Positions 47,461 to 59,539 of a stretch of DNA of 64,000 nt are shown here, one piece after another. The position numbers and the translations under genes are program-made. The notes under the pieces were generated by a model. It had not been told where the DNA came from, did not search any database, and saw only the letters and a program-made list of their open reading frames with translations. Numbering within the stretch: the first letter of the stretch is position 1; every line of letters starts with the position of its first letter. Source of the stretch: Cladorrhinum sp. PSN259 (Eukaryota > Ascomycota > Sordariomycetes > Sordariales > Podosporaceae); assembly GCA_033725935.1 (NCBI GenBank), contig MU867074.1, positions 641,511 through 705,510 on the forward strand, read 5' to 3'.

Positions 47461-48256
47461 ATGGAGTCACCACGACCTGTTGTACTTGCGACCGTCGCAG
47501 CCGTAGCCACTGGTGTTCTTGGTGCGTATAGTTGCCCCACGATCAGTTTCATGTCCAGCATGGTTGACTCTCAATCATCTCAACAGCCTATGCCGTCTAC
47601 TTCGATTACCGCAGGCGCAACAGCGCCGAGTTCCGCAGAGAGCTCCGCCGCGAGGAGAGGCGACAAGCCCGCAGTGCGAAGGAGCAGGCCGTTGCTGACG
47701 CTAGGGCCCAGAAGTTGGCTCTTTACCAGGCTGTAGACGATGCGAAGGCGGAGGGTTTCCCTACCAGCAGCGATGATAAGGAGGCATACTTCCTCGAGCA
47801 GGTTCAGGCTGGCGAGATGCTCGGCCCAGATCGTACGTTTCGATATTTCGCGTCTGAAGAAAGGAGGGCTTGGATCGCTAACATAAGTCTTACCCATAAT
47901 CCAGCTACCAAGACACTTGAAGCCGCGCTTGCCTTCTACAAGGCTCTCAAGGTTTACCCTACTCCCGGAGACCTCATTAACATCTACGACAAGACTGTCT
48001 CCAAGGTGAGCAGCCCTTGCGCCGTTTTTGGCACTAATACATTTTACTCATACGTTCATGTACACAGCCAATTCTCGACCTCCTCGCCGAGATGATCGCA
48101 TACGACGGAAGCATCAGAACCAGCTACACCCAACCTCCTCCCGGCGGTGTCGACATCAACGAGCTCATGCGCGAGATGGGCGCCGAAATGGGAGAGATGG
48201 GTGACCTTAGTGATATCAGCGACCTCGGTGCCACTCCCGGCGTTCCCCTCGACTAA
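47461..48256 (+). CDS. tom-20: Mitochondrial import receptor subunit Tom20
   Basis: Exons 47461-47521, 47587-47832, 47905-48005 and 48068-48256 encode 198 aa. Tom20 sits in the outer mitochondrial membrane and binds N-terminal presequences. The N-terminal anchor (PVVLATVAAVATGVL then AYAVYFDYRRRN) is followed by a charged tether (AEFRRELRREERRQARSAKE). The TPR-like receptor domain has GEMLGPDPTKTLEAALAFYK and KVYPTPGDLINIYDKTV, ending with PILDLLAEMIAYD. The tail is acidic and Met/Gly-rich. All intron positions restore the conserved frame. Confidence 0.96.
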
Positions 48257-49315
48257 ATAAATATCCCGGTTCAGATTAAAAATAAGCTTGAACTCCCCTC
48301 ACCTTGGTCGACCACCGAAATGTTGGAAACGAATATGGCACGTCATTGGGCGAACTGCGCGAAAACCCCAGTTCAAGCAGGATCTGCAGTGTAAGATTTA
48401 GAGGGCGGGAAAAGGCGAGCTGGTCGGCCAAAAAGGGGCGAGTCTGACGGTCGAGCAGGAAGAGACTAAGAGTAAAGAGTAACAGAATAAGCTGAGGAAT
48501 TTGGAGCCCGGCGGACAAATACTCCAAAGAATACGCACATATATGCGCTCCCGTGGGTAAATTATCTTGGAAATAGATTTTTTAATCCAACGGAGCGTTA
48601 CTACATCCGAGATATGGCCCTCTCCAGAGGAAACATACCACCTCCCTCTGGCTGTTTGCGGTCTTGTAACAATATTTCTGCACCAAGTCTCCTCTTTTTA
48701 TGAGCGAAGAGATGTATCCACATCAGAGCCGCTGTTTTCTTTGATAATGGTGAAGAGCAGTAGGAGCAAGGGAAGAGTAGGATTTGTAAACATGTACATT
48801 TTAGATAACTATGTAGGACGATAATGGGTAGCCCTTCTGGGTGACCCGTTCCAGACGGCTTAGAAAGCCATATCAAAACACTATAACAACCTTTCCCACG
48901 AAAATTTGTTAAAACAGAAACTCACCTATTGCGTCACATGCTTATACAAAATGCATCAAAGATCAGATTACAGTTTTACACGTAAATGCTCCTTTTAACC
49001 TGAGACCTTCTTCGTGCTCCCTATTAGAAAGACGAACACAGTATAATTGACTTATTCAAGCTTAGAGAGACCTTTTGAGTCTTCTAAAGCCAATAGTGAG
49101 ATCTGCTCCAAGCAATGGACATTGAAAAGGCGCTTTCAACCTTACTATACTGGGCCAAGTTCCTTGTTTATCTCTGAAAAAAAATAGATGTCCCCCATCC
49201 ATCTTGAATCCCTGTATATTTGTAACCCCTTTTTCGATAAATAAAGAAACGAAGCATTTGATTTAATAACCACACTGTCCCGTCTGAAACTTTACAAACC
49301 AGACCCACTCCCTTT
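48257..49315. other. Convergent 3' interval, tom20 and tyw1
   Basis: About 1.06 kb of AT-rich DNA between two gene ends. Short frames only, with no domain motifs. Confidence 0.5.
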
Positions 49316-51784
49316 TTATGAAACCTCAACAATAGGCTTCCCCTTCCTATCAACCCTTTGATCCCGAGGATCAAACCCTCCCTTACCCCATGTAGCCCAC
49401 TCGGGAGTCTCAGGCCCCATATAATCTTCGGGAGTAAAATCCCCATCAGGGCCCTTTTCTTCCAACAGAGTAAAGAATTTCTCATAATCAATAATCGTAT
49501 GCCACTTCCCGTTCACATTGAACCGATCGCTAGCCAGCAAAATACAGCAGCTGTGTGCATGCTCGGCTGCGATACCATACTTCAACCCGCGCTTCACTAA
49601 GGCCTTCTCAAGAGCAACAACAAAGTCCTGTACTTCAGGGTAAAAGGGCACATTAGACATTGTCAGTCCTGCACTGCTTGAGGTGGAAGTACCGCAATAT
49701 GTCACACCCTTGATTTCCACAAAGCATGGAAGACCGCGCTCGACTAGGTCTGCGTAGCCTTCTGCTTCGTCTTCTAGGTTGAATCCCTTGACGAGTGTAA
49801 GACGGAATACGGTACGCTGGCGGAATCTGCGCTCCCGCAAAATGTCCAGACATTTCTGGAAGCGTTCCCAGAAGTCTCTGTGAAGGGGGCGATCGATACG
49901 ACGGAGGGATTCCTTGTTTGAAGCATCGATGCTGACGTAGAGCTGGGTAACGTGCTGCAAAGCCGCGAGTTGGTCTGGATGCTGAGCGTTGCAGACCAGA
50001 AACGAGGAAATGCGCTCCCTGTGCAGCATGCCCAGGAACTCGTTGATATAAGGGTAGAAAATTGGTTCTCCGACAAGAGACAATGCGCAGTGCCTGATTC
50101 TCATGGCTTCAGCAAAGCGTTCAGAACGGACACCTGGGACGCCACGCATCATCTTGATCTTTTTGTAGTGATTCTCCTTGACGCCATTGAAGATGAGGTC
50201 TGGCGGATCGACGACCCATCGCCAGGATGTGCCGACTGGGTTGGTGCCGTGACGCCAGCAGAAGACGCATTTATTGGAGCAGGAGAGAGAAGGGGTGGTT
50301 TCCATGCATTGATGCGAGTTAATGCCGTAGAAGGAATACTTATAGCAAGAACCGCGCCCGCGAAGGGCGGATTTGGTCCAGCGGCAGATCTTGACGCCGG
50401 AGTGAGAGCCAACAATGGAATAACCTTGCTTGGTGAGCGAGTTGTATGTTGGGGAGTTCTTAGGCACCATTTCCTTGACGACAGCGGCGGCTGCGGCCTT
50501 CTTTTTTGGTTTGCCTTCGGTGGTGAAGTCAACAGCTATTGGTGCTGAGGACTTCTTGCCACCATCTGGCCGAGAGGAGGCGATGATACGACCAATGTCC
50601 TCAACGTCCTCAATGCTTCCAGAGCTCTTCTGTTTCGTTCCATTCGACTCGGCTCCCTCTTCAAAGACAATATCGCCATCGTCATCGTCGATTTCCTCGT
50701 CATCACTTTCTATCGGATTGCCGGAACCAGGTACGCCCTCGCCCAAACTGCCGGTCTCCTCGATGTGGTGCAAAACCTCCAACAATCCGCTCTGCCACTC
50801 AGCCATTCTCTCCTTGCCATCGGTCTTCCAGTCGCCCATACCAAGAGGGTATGCCCGTTTCCTGCCGCTCAGCTTCGCCATCCACTTGTCGACCTCCTTA
50901 GCTTGGAAGCAGAAACCTTCCTCCTCGGTGGGCCATCCTTCCCTATCACCAAAACCAAACACAGAGTAGCCAAGGATAGGGGACAATGGGGAGGTATCGA
51001 TGCGGAAGTCGTGATGCGTCTCTTGGAGGTGTTCAAGGAAGTTGTCGTTAATACTGTCGATATTGTAGCTAGGTACTAATAGCAGGTAGAAATAGTGGAT
51101 TGATTCGCCTTCGGTCTTCGGAGGGGTGATGAAGTACTCGTCGTAGTCAACCTCGGCTAGATCCAAGACCTTGGGGGTTAGATATGTTGAAGCTGTCTCC
51201 TTGGACTTCAGCGAGTCCTCTAGTGACTGCGCAAACTGCTTCGCGATCTTCTCTGTACTTCCCGTCAGGCAGGTGAAGAACATCAGGACCTGGATTTTGC
51301 GGGCCTCCTTCGTTGCCTCTGCGCCGGCCCGCGGCTTCTTGGCAATGTCGCCCTTTATCCTTCGTGGCCCCGACTTCTTCTTTGCGCTTTTCTCATCCCC
51401 TGAGCTTTCTGAGTGTTGCTTCAGGGGCCTCTCTTCCGTAGGTATAATCTTCTCGGATCTGGCGACCTTATCGTCATCTTGCGGTTTCTCTTCGTATAGT
51501 TTTGGCAATGCTAGCAACTTCTGTGGCTCTTCGGTATAGTGGAGGTAGATTCGCAATACACTCAAAACGAAAAGAGTAGAAAGGATGATTGGGATGCGAT
51601 GTTCATGCCATAGTTCCACGGCGTCTGCATTTGAATGTTTGGTTAGTTTAAATTGCTGCATATACTGGAGAAACCCAGAAGTTGTGTCCCAATAAAAAAA
51701 AAAAAAAAAAAAAAAAATTGCAAACCTACAATCAGTGACCCGCACCATGATGGAGAGGCTCACGCCCCAATCATCGAGATTCAT
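49316..51784 (-). CDS. tyw1: tRNA wybutosine-synthesizing protein Tyw1
   Basis: Exons 51784-51730 and 51624-49316 encode 787 aa. Tyw1 condenses N1-methylguanosine-37 of tRNA-Phe with pyruvate to form the tricyclic core of wybutosine. A hydrophobic N-terminal segment (RIPIILSTLFVLSVLRIYL) suggests membrane anchoring. Next are a flavodoxin-like FMN domain (VLMFFTCLTGSTEKIAKQFA; LGYSVFGFGDREGW), an acidic linker and the radical SAM domain. Its CxxxCxxC iron-sulfur motif is CSNKCVFCWRH. The C-terminal part has FVEIKGVTYCG and EHAHSCCILLA. The 105-nt intron is supported by a CTAAC branch site just before its TGCAG acceptor. It holds a run of 24 T on the coding strand and contains no stop, so the unspliced frame stays open. 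Confidence 0.95.
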   Translation of the reverse strand: MNLDDWGVSLSIMVRVTDCRFAIFFFFFFFYWDTTSGFLQYMQQFKLTKHSNADAVELWHEHRIPIILSTLFVLSVLRIYLHYTEEPQKLLALPKLYEEKPQDDDKVARSEKIIPTEERPLKQHSESSGDEKSAKKKSGPRRIKGDIAKKPRAGAEATKEARKIQVLMFFTCLTGSTEKIAKQFAQSLEDSLKSKETASTYLTPKVLDLAEVDYDEYFITPPKTEGESIHYFYLLLVPSYNIDSINDNFLEHLQETHHDFRIDTSPLSPILGYSVFGFGDREGWPTEEEGFCFQAKEVDKWMAKLSGRKRAYPLGMGDWKTDGKERMAEWQSGLLEVLHHIEETGSLGEGVPGSGNPIESDDEEIDDDDGDIVFEEGAESNGTKQKSSGSIEDVEDIGRIIASSRPDGGKKSSAPIAVDFTTEGKPKKKAAAAAVVKEMVPKNSPTYNSLTKQGYSIVGSHSGVKICRWTKSALRGRGSCYKYSFYGINSHQCMETTPSLSCSNKCVFCWRHGTNPVGTSWRWVVDPPDLIFNGVKENHYKKIKMMRGVPGVRSERFAEAMRIRHCALSLVGEPIFYPYINEFLGMLHRERISSFLVCNAQHPDQLAALQHVTQLYVSIDASNKESLRRIDRPLHRDFWERFQKCLDILRERRFRQRTVFRLTLVKGFNLEDEAEGYADLVERGLPCFVEIKGVTYCGTSTSSSAGLTMSNVPFYPEVQDFVVALEKALVKRGLKYGIAAEHAHSCCILLASDRFNVNGKWHTIIDYEKFFTLLEEKGPDGDFTPEDYMGPETPEWATWGKGGFDPRDQRVDRKGKPIVEVS
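51694..51717. repeat. A24 homopolymer inside the tyw1 intron
   Basis: Twenty-four A on the plus strand (T on the tyw1 sense strand), within the intron and upstream of the branch site. Confidence 0.9.
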
Positions 51785-52155
51785 CTGCTAATCGATGTGT
51801 TCCCCTGCGGGGTCCTTGACTCGGCGTATACCTAGGTGAGTATGTGGACTTGGAGTTTGTCACTTTGTCGCAAAAGTTTTGATGGATCTGTGTTTCGTTC
51901 CCCGCGATCTTGCTGAGCCTGCTGCCAAAGAGAACTTGCCCCGCACTAAGTGGAGTCACAGCTTATCATTAATGCTGACCCTGCAAGATGACCCCAGACC
52001 ATTTGGACTGCCGAGACACCACTCGATACCGTACATGTTGTGTGAAGGTACCTGGAAACTAAAGAAGCGTTTTGAAACATCTCTGTATTGTTCACAGGAA
52101 ACAGCCGTCTACTAATCCAAATATATGGGTATTATACGAATGATCAAGCAACACC
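51785..52155. other. Upstream region of tyw1
   Basis: 371 bp between the tyw1 start and the stop of the next minus-strand gene. It should carry the tyw1 promoter. Nothing else is seen. Confidence 0.5.
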
Positions 52156-53213
52156 TCAATGTTCCTCCTCCACAACCAAATCCTGCAACACATCCTCATC
52201 GTCCTTGTACAGCTGATTCGCTCTTGCTTCCCTAAGACTAGCAACCTCATCATCAGCCAGGGACAGGCTGATTGAGCGGGTATCATTAACTCCCCCATCG
52301 GCATCCTCTTTTGGGTTCTCATCCTTGGCCCCAATAATCACGTTGCCAGCAACAAGCATAGCGGCACCGAGCCACCATAGTGGTGGAAGGGCTTCGGAGA
52401 AGATAACAAATCCAAGGATGGCCGTGATAAAAAAATTGAACGATGTGTTCATAATGGAGACCTGAGTGGTTGAGTTGCCTTTTGCGAGGGCCTTTGTGAA
52501 AAGCGTCCACATCTGCATATCTGGGTTAGGAGGGGGTTTGAAGGTTATGTTGTAACAGCCATGCAACGCTCAGAAGTGCACTTACCACACCGTTGAAGAC
52601 AAGATTTAGTCCGAAAAACATCTATCATTTCCAATGTCAGCCTTCAACTCATTCTCATGAATTTCGGCATTACTCGGAGACCTACACCACGGACGACAAC
52701 CTCTACCACCTTCTCGGCCTTTTCCAATCCGAGCAACCTCGCAATTCCCAGCGACAACGTAGCAGTCAACTCAGTTGTGGTTCTAATCACCAAATTAACA
52801 CCAGGTTAATTCTCAAGTTGAAAGCTTTACGCGGGTAACTGGAAACACAAAACATACAGCTTGGCAAAAACACCGTTGAAAGCAGCACACCCTCCACTCG
52901 CGAGCGCAAGAACGATCCATTGATTTCTTTGAGCCCAGCTCTTCGCAACCACAGGTGGTTCATCACCTGGCAGCCGCACCCGCTCTTGATCATCGGGCAA
53001 AACACTCATCTTCTCATCACCCGCTTTAGCCGTCGATGCTGGTGTGGCGACGGCCCGTTTCGGTGGACGTCCTCTCTTTTTAGGGGTCGCTGCCGTCGGA
53101 CTTGGAGTGACGAAAGCTGATGAAGAGGTGGCTTTTGTTGCTGTTGAAGACGAATTGGTTGTGGCAGGCTCAGTAGAAGCATGGCGCTTGGCCTGACCTC
53201 TTGTTGTTGGCAT
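52156..53213 (-). CDS. TMEM42/EamA-like membrane protein with an AT-hook-like N-terminus
   Basis: Exons 53213-52858, 52782-52686, 52621-52586 and 52512-52156 encode 281 aa. The C-terminal two-thirds form a single EamA-type (drug/metabolite transporter superfamily) unit: WIVLALASGGCAAFNGVFAK, TTELTATLSLGIARLLGL, MFFGLNLVFNGVMWTLFTKA, then VSIMNTSFNFFITAILGFVI and LWWLGAAMLVAGNVIIG. This matches the small TMEM42-like proteins; substrate and location are unknown. The N-terminal 90 residues are Ser/Thr/Ala/Lys-rich and contain KKRGRPPKR, which looks like an AT-hook. It may instead be a chance basic patch in a disordered cytosolic tail. Exon 3 is 36 nt. The start is the ATG at 53213; a longer upstream frame shows no conserved sequence. 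Confidence 0.85.
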
Positions 53214-55783
53214 TGTAGTGTAATCTATGTGTTGCCGTAGAGGCTTCCGTAAGTTCCGTTTTCTGAGAGGTCGGTCACGCTTCGCCTGGTCGCGGCATCC
53301 GCCAAGTTCCAACGACACTTCAGCGCACGGACCCAAATTTTGTCCTTCATTCCTGATGCCCCGTGGCGAACAGAGTGATGGAAGACTAGCCGTAAGTACC
53401 AATTCCCACCACTAACACTGTAAAATCGCATCTACCGCGCCATACTTAAAGCACAATATTGCCCTTCAAAAAATGCAGGAAGATTTCAAAATAAGAGAGA
53501 ATAAAAAAAGATTGTCAGGAATATTATAATGGAACAAATCCAAGTTAATGTGTGGGAAATGGTGAAAATGTGATGGTGTTACTAGTACTGGGAGGTTGCT
53601 ATCTGCAGTCTTTGTTATTTTATTGGCCGCGTGCCCGCGTGGCAGCTGCTGGATCGCGAGGTCAACTCTTGACGATACATACTTTCATGCCCTTGGTATA
53701 TTGCCACGATTCTGCCTTTCCTTTTCCTTCTTTCGTTTCCTCTTGCTCTGCCTTGATATATCCCGACAAATGGCAAGAATGCCGCACTCTAGCTTAGACG
53801 CGCAATTTAGCCCTACGTGATGATGGTAGTTTCGTGTCTCTGAGCGTTGTGGTCCCACCACAAGATGAAGAGCACGCACGATATTTTAATAGAAAACGAC
53901 AACGGATTAAGATCTGCCATAAACTGAGCTGCCGCTAAACTTGCCCAAACCGCAGCTAGCCAGACGTGGGCAAACATGGATGACCGAGAATTCTACGAGT
54001 GGGCTGGCTCTCCTTGTCAGAGGACGGAGTTCGCACCGAAGCGCTGCGCGGCCATCCATATACCGGTCCTAGCACATAGCTATGCGCTCTCGTCGTGGGA
54101 TAGTCGGGAACGCAATCGGCTCGAGGAAACATATGGAAACTTGTCGACGTGGGGAGGCCAAGCATCCAGAAGAGCAGTCTCGGTCCAGAGAAGAGGCATG
54201 GCAAGATAGCTGAGAATAGTGTGGAGGATTTCTAAAAGATATACGATCTGGCCCTCCATTTTCTATACTAGAATATTGTGAAGCGTGGGTCCTTCGCAGG
54301 CCAAGCTCTGGGTGCCTTCTGGAGGTGGTTGAGGGTGCCGAAAAGAACGGGTTGGGGCTAGCCAGAATTAGCATCCTGGATGGAGGTCTGGATTCCAGGT
54401 TCACTTGGCTCCAGCATTGCCAAGCCTCTTGTTCCCCAAGCAAGGGTTAGGGATCAACTACTCAACAAATCTTTTCCAGAAAAATTCGGGGTTAGGGACA
54501 GGTCTTGGCCGTTAAATCCACCCGGACCAAGCAACAAATTCATTTCCAAAAAGCAGATCGAATAATAATAAGCCAATTGATTTTCACGAATTGTTTACCA
54601 AGTTGGATCCTAGCCGGGTTTTCGCAGCACCCCGTCCGGGCCTTCAAGGTTGTGCCGAATCCCGAAATGGCCGGCCTGCGGACTCCCGGTCCCAGGTCGT
54701 CGTTTCGTTGCAACTAAAAGCTGCACGTGTCATCGAAATTGTCAGTGAAAACAGTAGCGGGGGATTGCTCGGAACAGCGGCTCTGATAAGTTGTGATAAA
54801 GTTGCCCACGAACGAGTACCCCTCATTGCCTGATTGGGCCAGATTAGGATGTCGCGTTGATCGGGGTCAGATTGAATTCCCCGATAAGATGTGGTGACGA
54901 AATCCCCCTAGATAGACAACCGAACAAGCAGTCTACCCTACTGCACACGGCTGCATGCAGGGAACACAAGACAGCCCACCAGACAGCCCGCCTCTCCCAC
55001 TCACCTTCCAGCTCATCCGAAGATGAGAGACATCCTTTTCTGCCTGCATTGGTGCCGTACCGCACTGGGCAGGAGGGGGACTTTGTCAAGACCCAGGCTG
55101 ACAGAACAAAGAGGGGAGGAAAGAGACACAGCCCACCTCGCCATACCTCGCCTCTATGTTTGGACCCTCAAGGTAAAACGCCTTTGTCCGTTGGTAGGCA
55201 ATCTGGGTCGGTTTAAGAACAACACCCGGCTCCCTACGAGTCATTGATCTAGAAACATCATCGAAAAACTCATACCAATGCAACACATTAAAAAAAACCT
55301 TGGTCTGTCAGGGGACCTCGTTTGTAATACTTTGGATCCACAGTGTCCATCATATCCCGGAAATAACCGCCCAGGAACCAGACGCTGGGAAAGGCCGGTC
55401 AGTGCTTCAAGAGTCTTCTTGGGGGTCTTGAGTTCCAGTGCTTGGGAAGTTCCTTGGGAGTACCCGCGCCGCCCGCAGATGTCAGCCAACACTAGAGGTA
55501 TTAGTTGAGCCCCACCAACCAGTTGCAACTATACTTGGTAGCGTATCCTACCTGTTCTCGGTTTCTCAATAGACAGCCCAGCCATCGCCTACCTCCATCG
55601 CCCTTAGGGCCGGTCCGATTCCAGTTGTTGCCTTTCGACCCTGCACCACATTTTGGTTTCCACGGACCTGCACCTGTCACTCCCGTCATTATCGTCCTTT
55701 CCGTCGCGCAGGCGCATTCCAGATTAGCTACAGAAACATCAGTCTTATCCGGCATTCTGGCGTGTTACGGCAAATAAAGCAAT
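53214..55783. other. 2.6 kb interval between divergent genes
   Basis: Holds the promoters of the TMEM42-like gene (left) and of the kinase gene (right). Frames here are short and show no recognisable motif. Confidence 0.5.
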
Positions 55784-58371
55784 ATGGCAACCAGTAGTCC
55801 CCAAGAAGAGCCGGAAGGGCGACTGGGACATGGACAGGAGACGGCGGGAATCCAGCAACGAGGTAATTACACCGCAGGAGAACCCCCACACACCGTCAAT
55901 TGCTAACATTTGCAGAGTCTGAAGTCGGACTCCAGATCCCATCGTCGCCGGCCGTCCGATTCAAATCAACCATCGAAGAAATTACCCCTGACAGCGCATC
56001 ATCATGTCCCCAGCAGCAGGAGCAACAGCCCGTTGTCTCACTTGGAGACCCGGCCGAGGTCAGCCCCGAAGAGCTGCGAGACCTTTCAGACAGATTGAAA
56101 GCCTGTCCGCTACAGGAACGAAGAATGAACATATTTTCGTACGACCCAATTTCACTGCCAGCTTCGAGGGTATGTTACTATAAATCCGACGCCTGGAGAC
56201 AAGGATCTTTCAAAAAGAAGGGTCCTTCTCTTTGTTTGTCCCAGCCTGTGGGATTTGATTCACATCCCCACTTTCGTGCTTTCAGCTCACCGCGACGACA
56301 CTCGAACACTACTGTTCACCTTTTACATGGCGCAATTTCCGGCTGACAATCTAAACCTCAGACTGCCTCCCGCGATGATGACTCCCGCGAACCGAGCCGT
56401 GAACAAACACGAAGCTCTGCAGGCCACGGCTCGCCTCACCTGAACGCAAGTACCGTCGCGAAAACCCCAGAGATGCATACGCCGCCTCTTACCCCGGCCG
56501 GGACAGAGAGCACCGAAGGGGGATTGAAACGAGAACAGCCCAGACACCCAGAGCAACAACGACGCACTCCAGATATCATCACACCACAAGATTCCCTCCA
56601 CGAGTCCGATTCTCCGAATTCAGCTCGTCTATCTATCCCCCAACCCACCTCGATAACGATATCCTCAGAACGAGAGCGTGCATCTCGTAGACCGGCTACC
56701 TCGGAAGGGAGGGACAACACGCATCTTACACTTGGTGACCATCGTAGGGGCCTTTTTTCTATTGGTGCGCCGAGTGGCTCCAATTCACCTGCGAGCTCGG
56801 TCTCGCCATCTCGAGATACCAGCCCATCCAGAACGGCAGTTGCTTCACAATTCTATACCCGACAGGTTTTGCCAGGTGGTGATGCAAATGACCCCTATTC
56901 GGCAAACAGACGACAGCCACAACCTAGCAAACCCAGTTCGGTAGAACCTCGTTTCATGTTTGCCAAGAAGAAGAACAAGGGGACTTATTCACCGAGCTCA
57001 TCTCAGCTCAGTCTCCCAAGATTATCGGGAGACAAACGATTAGCTACAGATGAAGGCATTGTGCATAACAGAAACAGTTCAATGGTGGATCTGAAGCGAT
57101 TCTTCAAGTTAGGAAGCAAGGCCAAGCGAACAGCATCACCAGCACCATCCATAAAGTCCGGCACCAAGACACCCCCACCGGCTTCGAAGTCAACAGCAGT
57201 GCCATTTGGCGACGATCATGGTCTTAGTTCCAAGTATGGAAAGCTCGGAAAGGTTTTAGGCGCTGGCGCAGGAGGGTCTGTGAGGTTGATGAAACGTGCC
57301 GAGGACGCCACAGTCTTTGCTGTTAAGGAATTCCGTCCTCGACACTCTTATGAGACTGAGCGCGAATATGTAAAGAAGCTCACGGCAGAGTACTGCATGG
57401 GATCTACTCTGCATCACGGCAACATCATCGAAACTTTGGATATCGTTCAGGAGAAGGGCAGGTGGTATGAGGTGATGGAGTACGCTCCATATGACCTCTT
57501 TGCCATTGTCATGACGGGGAAAATGAGCAAGGAGGAGGTCACTTGCTGCTTTTTACAGATCTTGAGCGGTGTCACTTACCTTCACAGCCTGGGCCTGGCA
57601 CACCGGGATCTCAAACTCGACAACGTTGTGGTCAGCGAGCATGGAATTATGAAGATTATCGACTTTGGTTCTGCCCATGTTTTCAAATATCCTTTTGAGA
57701 CTGGCACTGTTCTTGCTTCTGGTAAGCCCTTTGCCCGTTTTGGCTAGCAGCTGGTGTTAACATGTCATATAGGAATTGTTGGCTCAGATCCATATCTTGC
57801 GCCCGAAGTTTATGACGAAAAGAAATACGATCCAACGGCGGTAGATATTTGGTCACTGGCAATTATTTATTGTTGCATGACATTGAGACGATTCCCGTGG
57901 AAATTGCCCCGCATGACCGACACCTCGTACAAGTTATTTGCCTCCGAGCCGACGCCAGGTCACGACCCGAAGAGACTTGTTTTGCCTCCATCTGCTTCGA
58001 CAAGTGCTCTCAGCGTAACCCCAGCGAGAGATTTTGAGACGCAAAATATCCCCGATGCAAAGAGCTCGGCAAGCACTGTTGGTCATGATGGGGGTGGTGG
58101 TAGTGGTAATGGTGGTGGCGGCGGCGGTGAGAAGAAGGAAGTTATCCGGGGCCCATGGCGAATTCTCAGACTGCTTCCCAGGGATTCTAGGCACGTAATC
58201 TCGAGGATGCTTGACTTGGACCCCAAGGCGAGAGCTACTATGGATGAGATTTTGGACGACCCGTGGGTGGCCAATACTGTTATTTGCAGACAGATGGGAC
58301 CGGGCCATGTGGTGAACGCTGAGGACCATACGCATGTTCTTGAGCCTCCTTCTCCTCCAGCTCCCAAATAA
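55784..58371 (+). CDS. Serine/threonine protein kinase, Hal4/Sat4-Hal5 type
   Basis: Exons 55784-55862, 55916-56169, 56362-57721 and 57773-58371 encode 763 aa. The first 400 residues are disordered and Ser/Pro-rich. The kinase domain (about 405-750) has the Gly-loop GAGAGGSV near 411, AVKEF with the ATP-binding Lys, HRDLKLDN at 525 and DFGSAH at 545. GIVGSDPYLAPEVYDEKKYD follows. PTAVDIWSLAIIYCCM and RRFPWKLPR are typical of the fungal Hal4/Sat4/Npr1 group, which controls plasma-membrane transporters such as potassium uptake systems. An 80-residue low-complexity insert (Gly-rich, about nt 57950-58150) interrupts the C-lobe, as often in this group. Intron 2 is long (192 nt). The specific substrate is not evident. 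Confidence 0.92.
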
Positions 58372-59539
58372 GGCCGAGGTGGATAGGATTTGGGATTCCA
58401 CTTTTTCTCTATCTGCGGCGGAGATGGGTCGTGTAGGATATAAGTTTGTTGGGAGTAGGTCGAACAACGCAGCGCAATATTTTCTTTCTCCTCAAGGGTG
58501 CTGAGAGAGAATTGGTTCGCATCCTAAGGGGTACAGAGTAAGATTTGGCTTAGTTTGCTTGTGGAGGACATGAGCGTGTTTTGTTTTTGTTTTTCTCTGC
58601 GTTCTGTATTTCTTGCTTGGCTTTACCCTTTTTTGATTCTCTCAGTGGATGGTATCATAATTCTGGGGGCTCTCAACAGGATGGCAGAATTCAGATACAA
58701 AAATTCGTGATGGGAAGGGGCAAGAAAGACGGGTGGAACGGTAAACTTCGGGTTGGTTGCATTCATCATGGAGACTAGAGGGGATCATGGGATTCTATAC
58801 ATACACACAGACACACAAATACTTACACACTTACAATACTAGATAAACTCACGTGGCGGTATGGAGAGTAAAAAGCTATGACGGGTTTCCACTCCTTGAA
58901 GGGGTTGTAATAGATGGTTTGTTGGAGGGTTTTACTGTCAACTTGAGCTATGCTGTTTTCCTCTTCGTTAAATGTTATGCAAATTTCCTTCTTATTAGTT
59001 TGAGATCAATTTGTTTTTCTGGAATTGTTTACTCCTCTCAACCACAGCCTTCGATGACGTTACAGCCCAGTCACTAACACGCACGAGAGTGCAACGGTGA
59101 TATTCCCGGACGGCCGGCCCCTCCGCCTCAAAAGAATCTATCCACATCTTGTCCGGGCCAACCGTAGCCAATCAAATTGACTCTCAACTTCCGGATTGGG
59201 GGTCTCGGCTTGAGAGAAACGCCGCGTTCCGGGTAGCTCGAGCAAGAGAGAGTGCATTTGGACAGGGGACCCAGACCAAATTTTTTTGGAGGCAGCGGGG
59301 CGGCACCCGGGCGACCAGTCAATTCTAGATGTCTTTGGAAGCTCTGCTCTTCGGGTGATCCGCTTTTTTTGAAGGAAAGCCGAGACGAGAGCTCCTCCTG
59401 CTTGTTGATTTTAAACTTGAAAGCTTTCCTCTCGGATTCTTTTCTCTTCTCGACCTTCCTGTCGTCGTTACTTTTACCAATTCTGCACGAACACATTATT
59501 TCTTGTTTCAGTACAAGTTCTTCCTCTCAATCAGACACA
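58372..59539. other. Interval between kinase gene and hsp10
   Basis: Kinase 3' region followed by the hsp10 promoter. A CCAAT box occurs at 59168-59172 on the plus strand. I did not find a perfect three-unit heat-shock element (nGAAnnTTCnnGAAn) in the 450 bp before the hsp10 ATG. Confidence 0.45.

Noticed and set aside
51625..51784. Continuous tyw1 frame from 51784 including a poly-Phe stretch
   Set aside because: The poly-Phe comes from an intronic T24 run. Donor GTAGGT and a branch site plus TGCAG acceptor give a clean in-frame intron.
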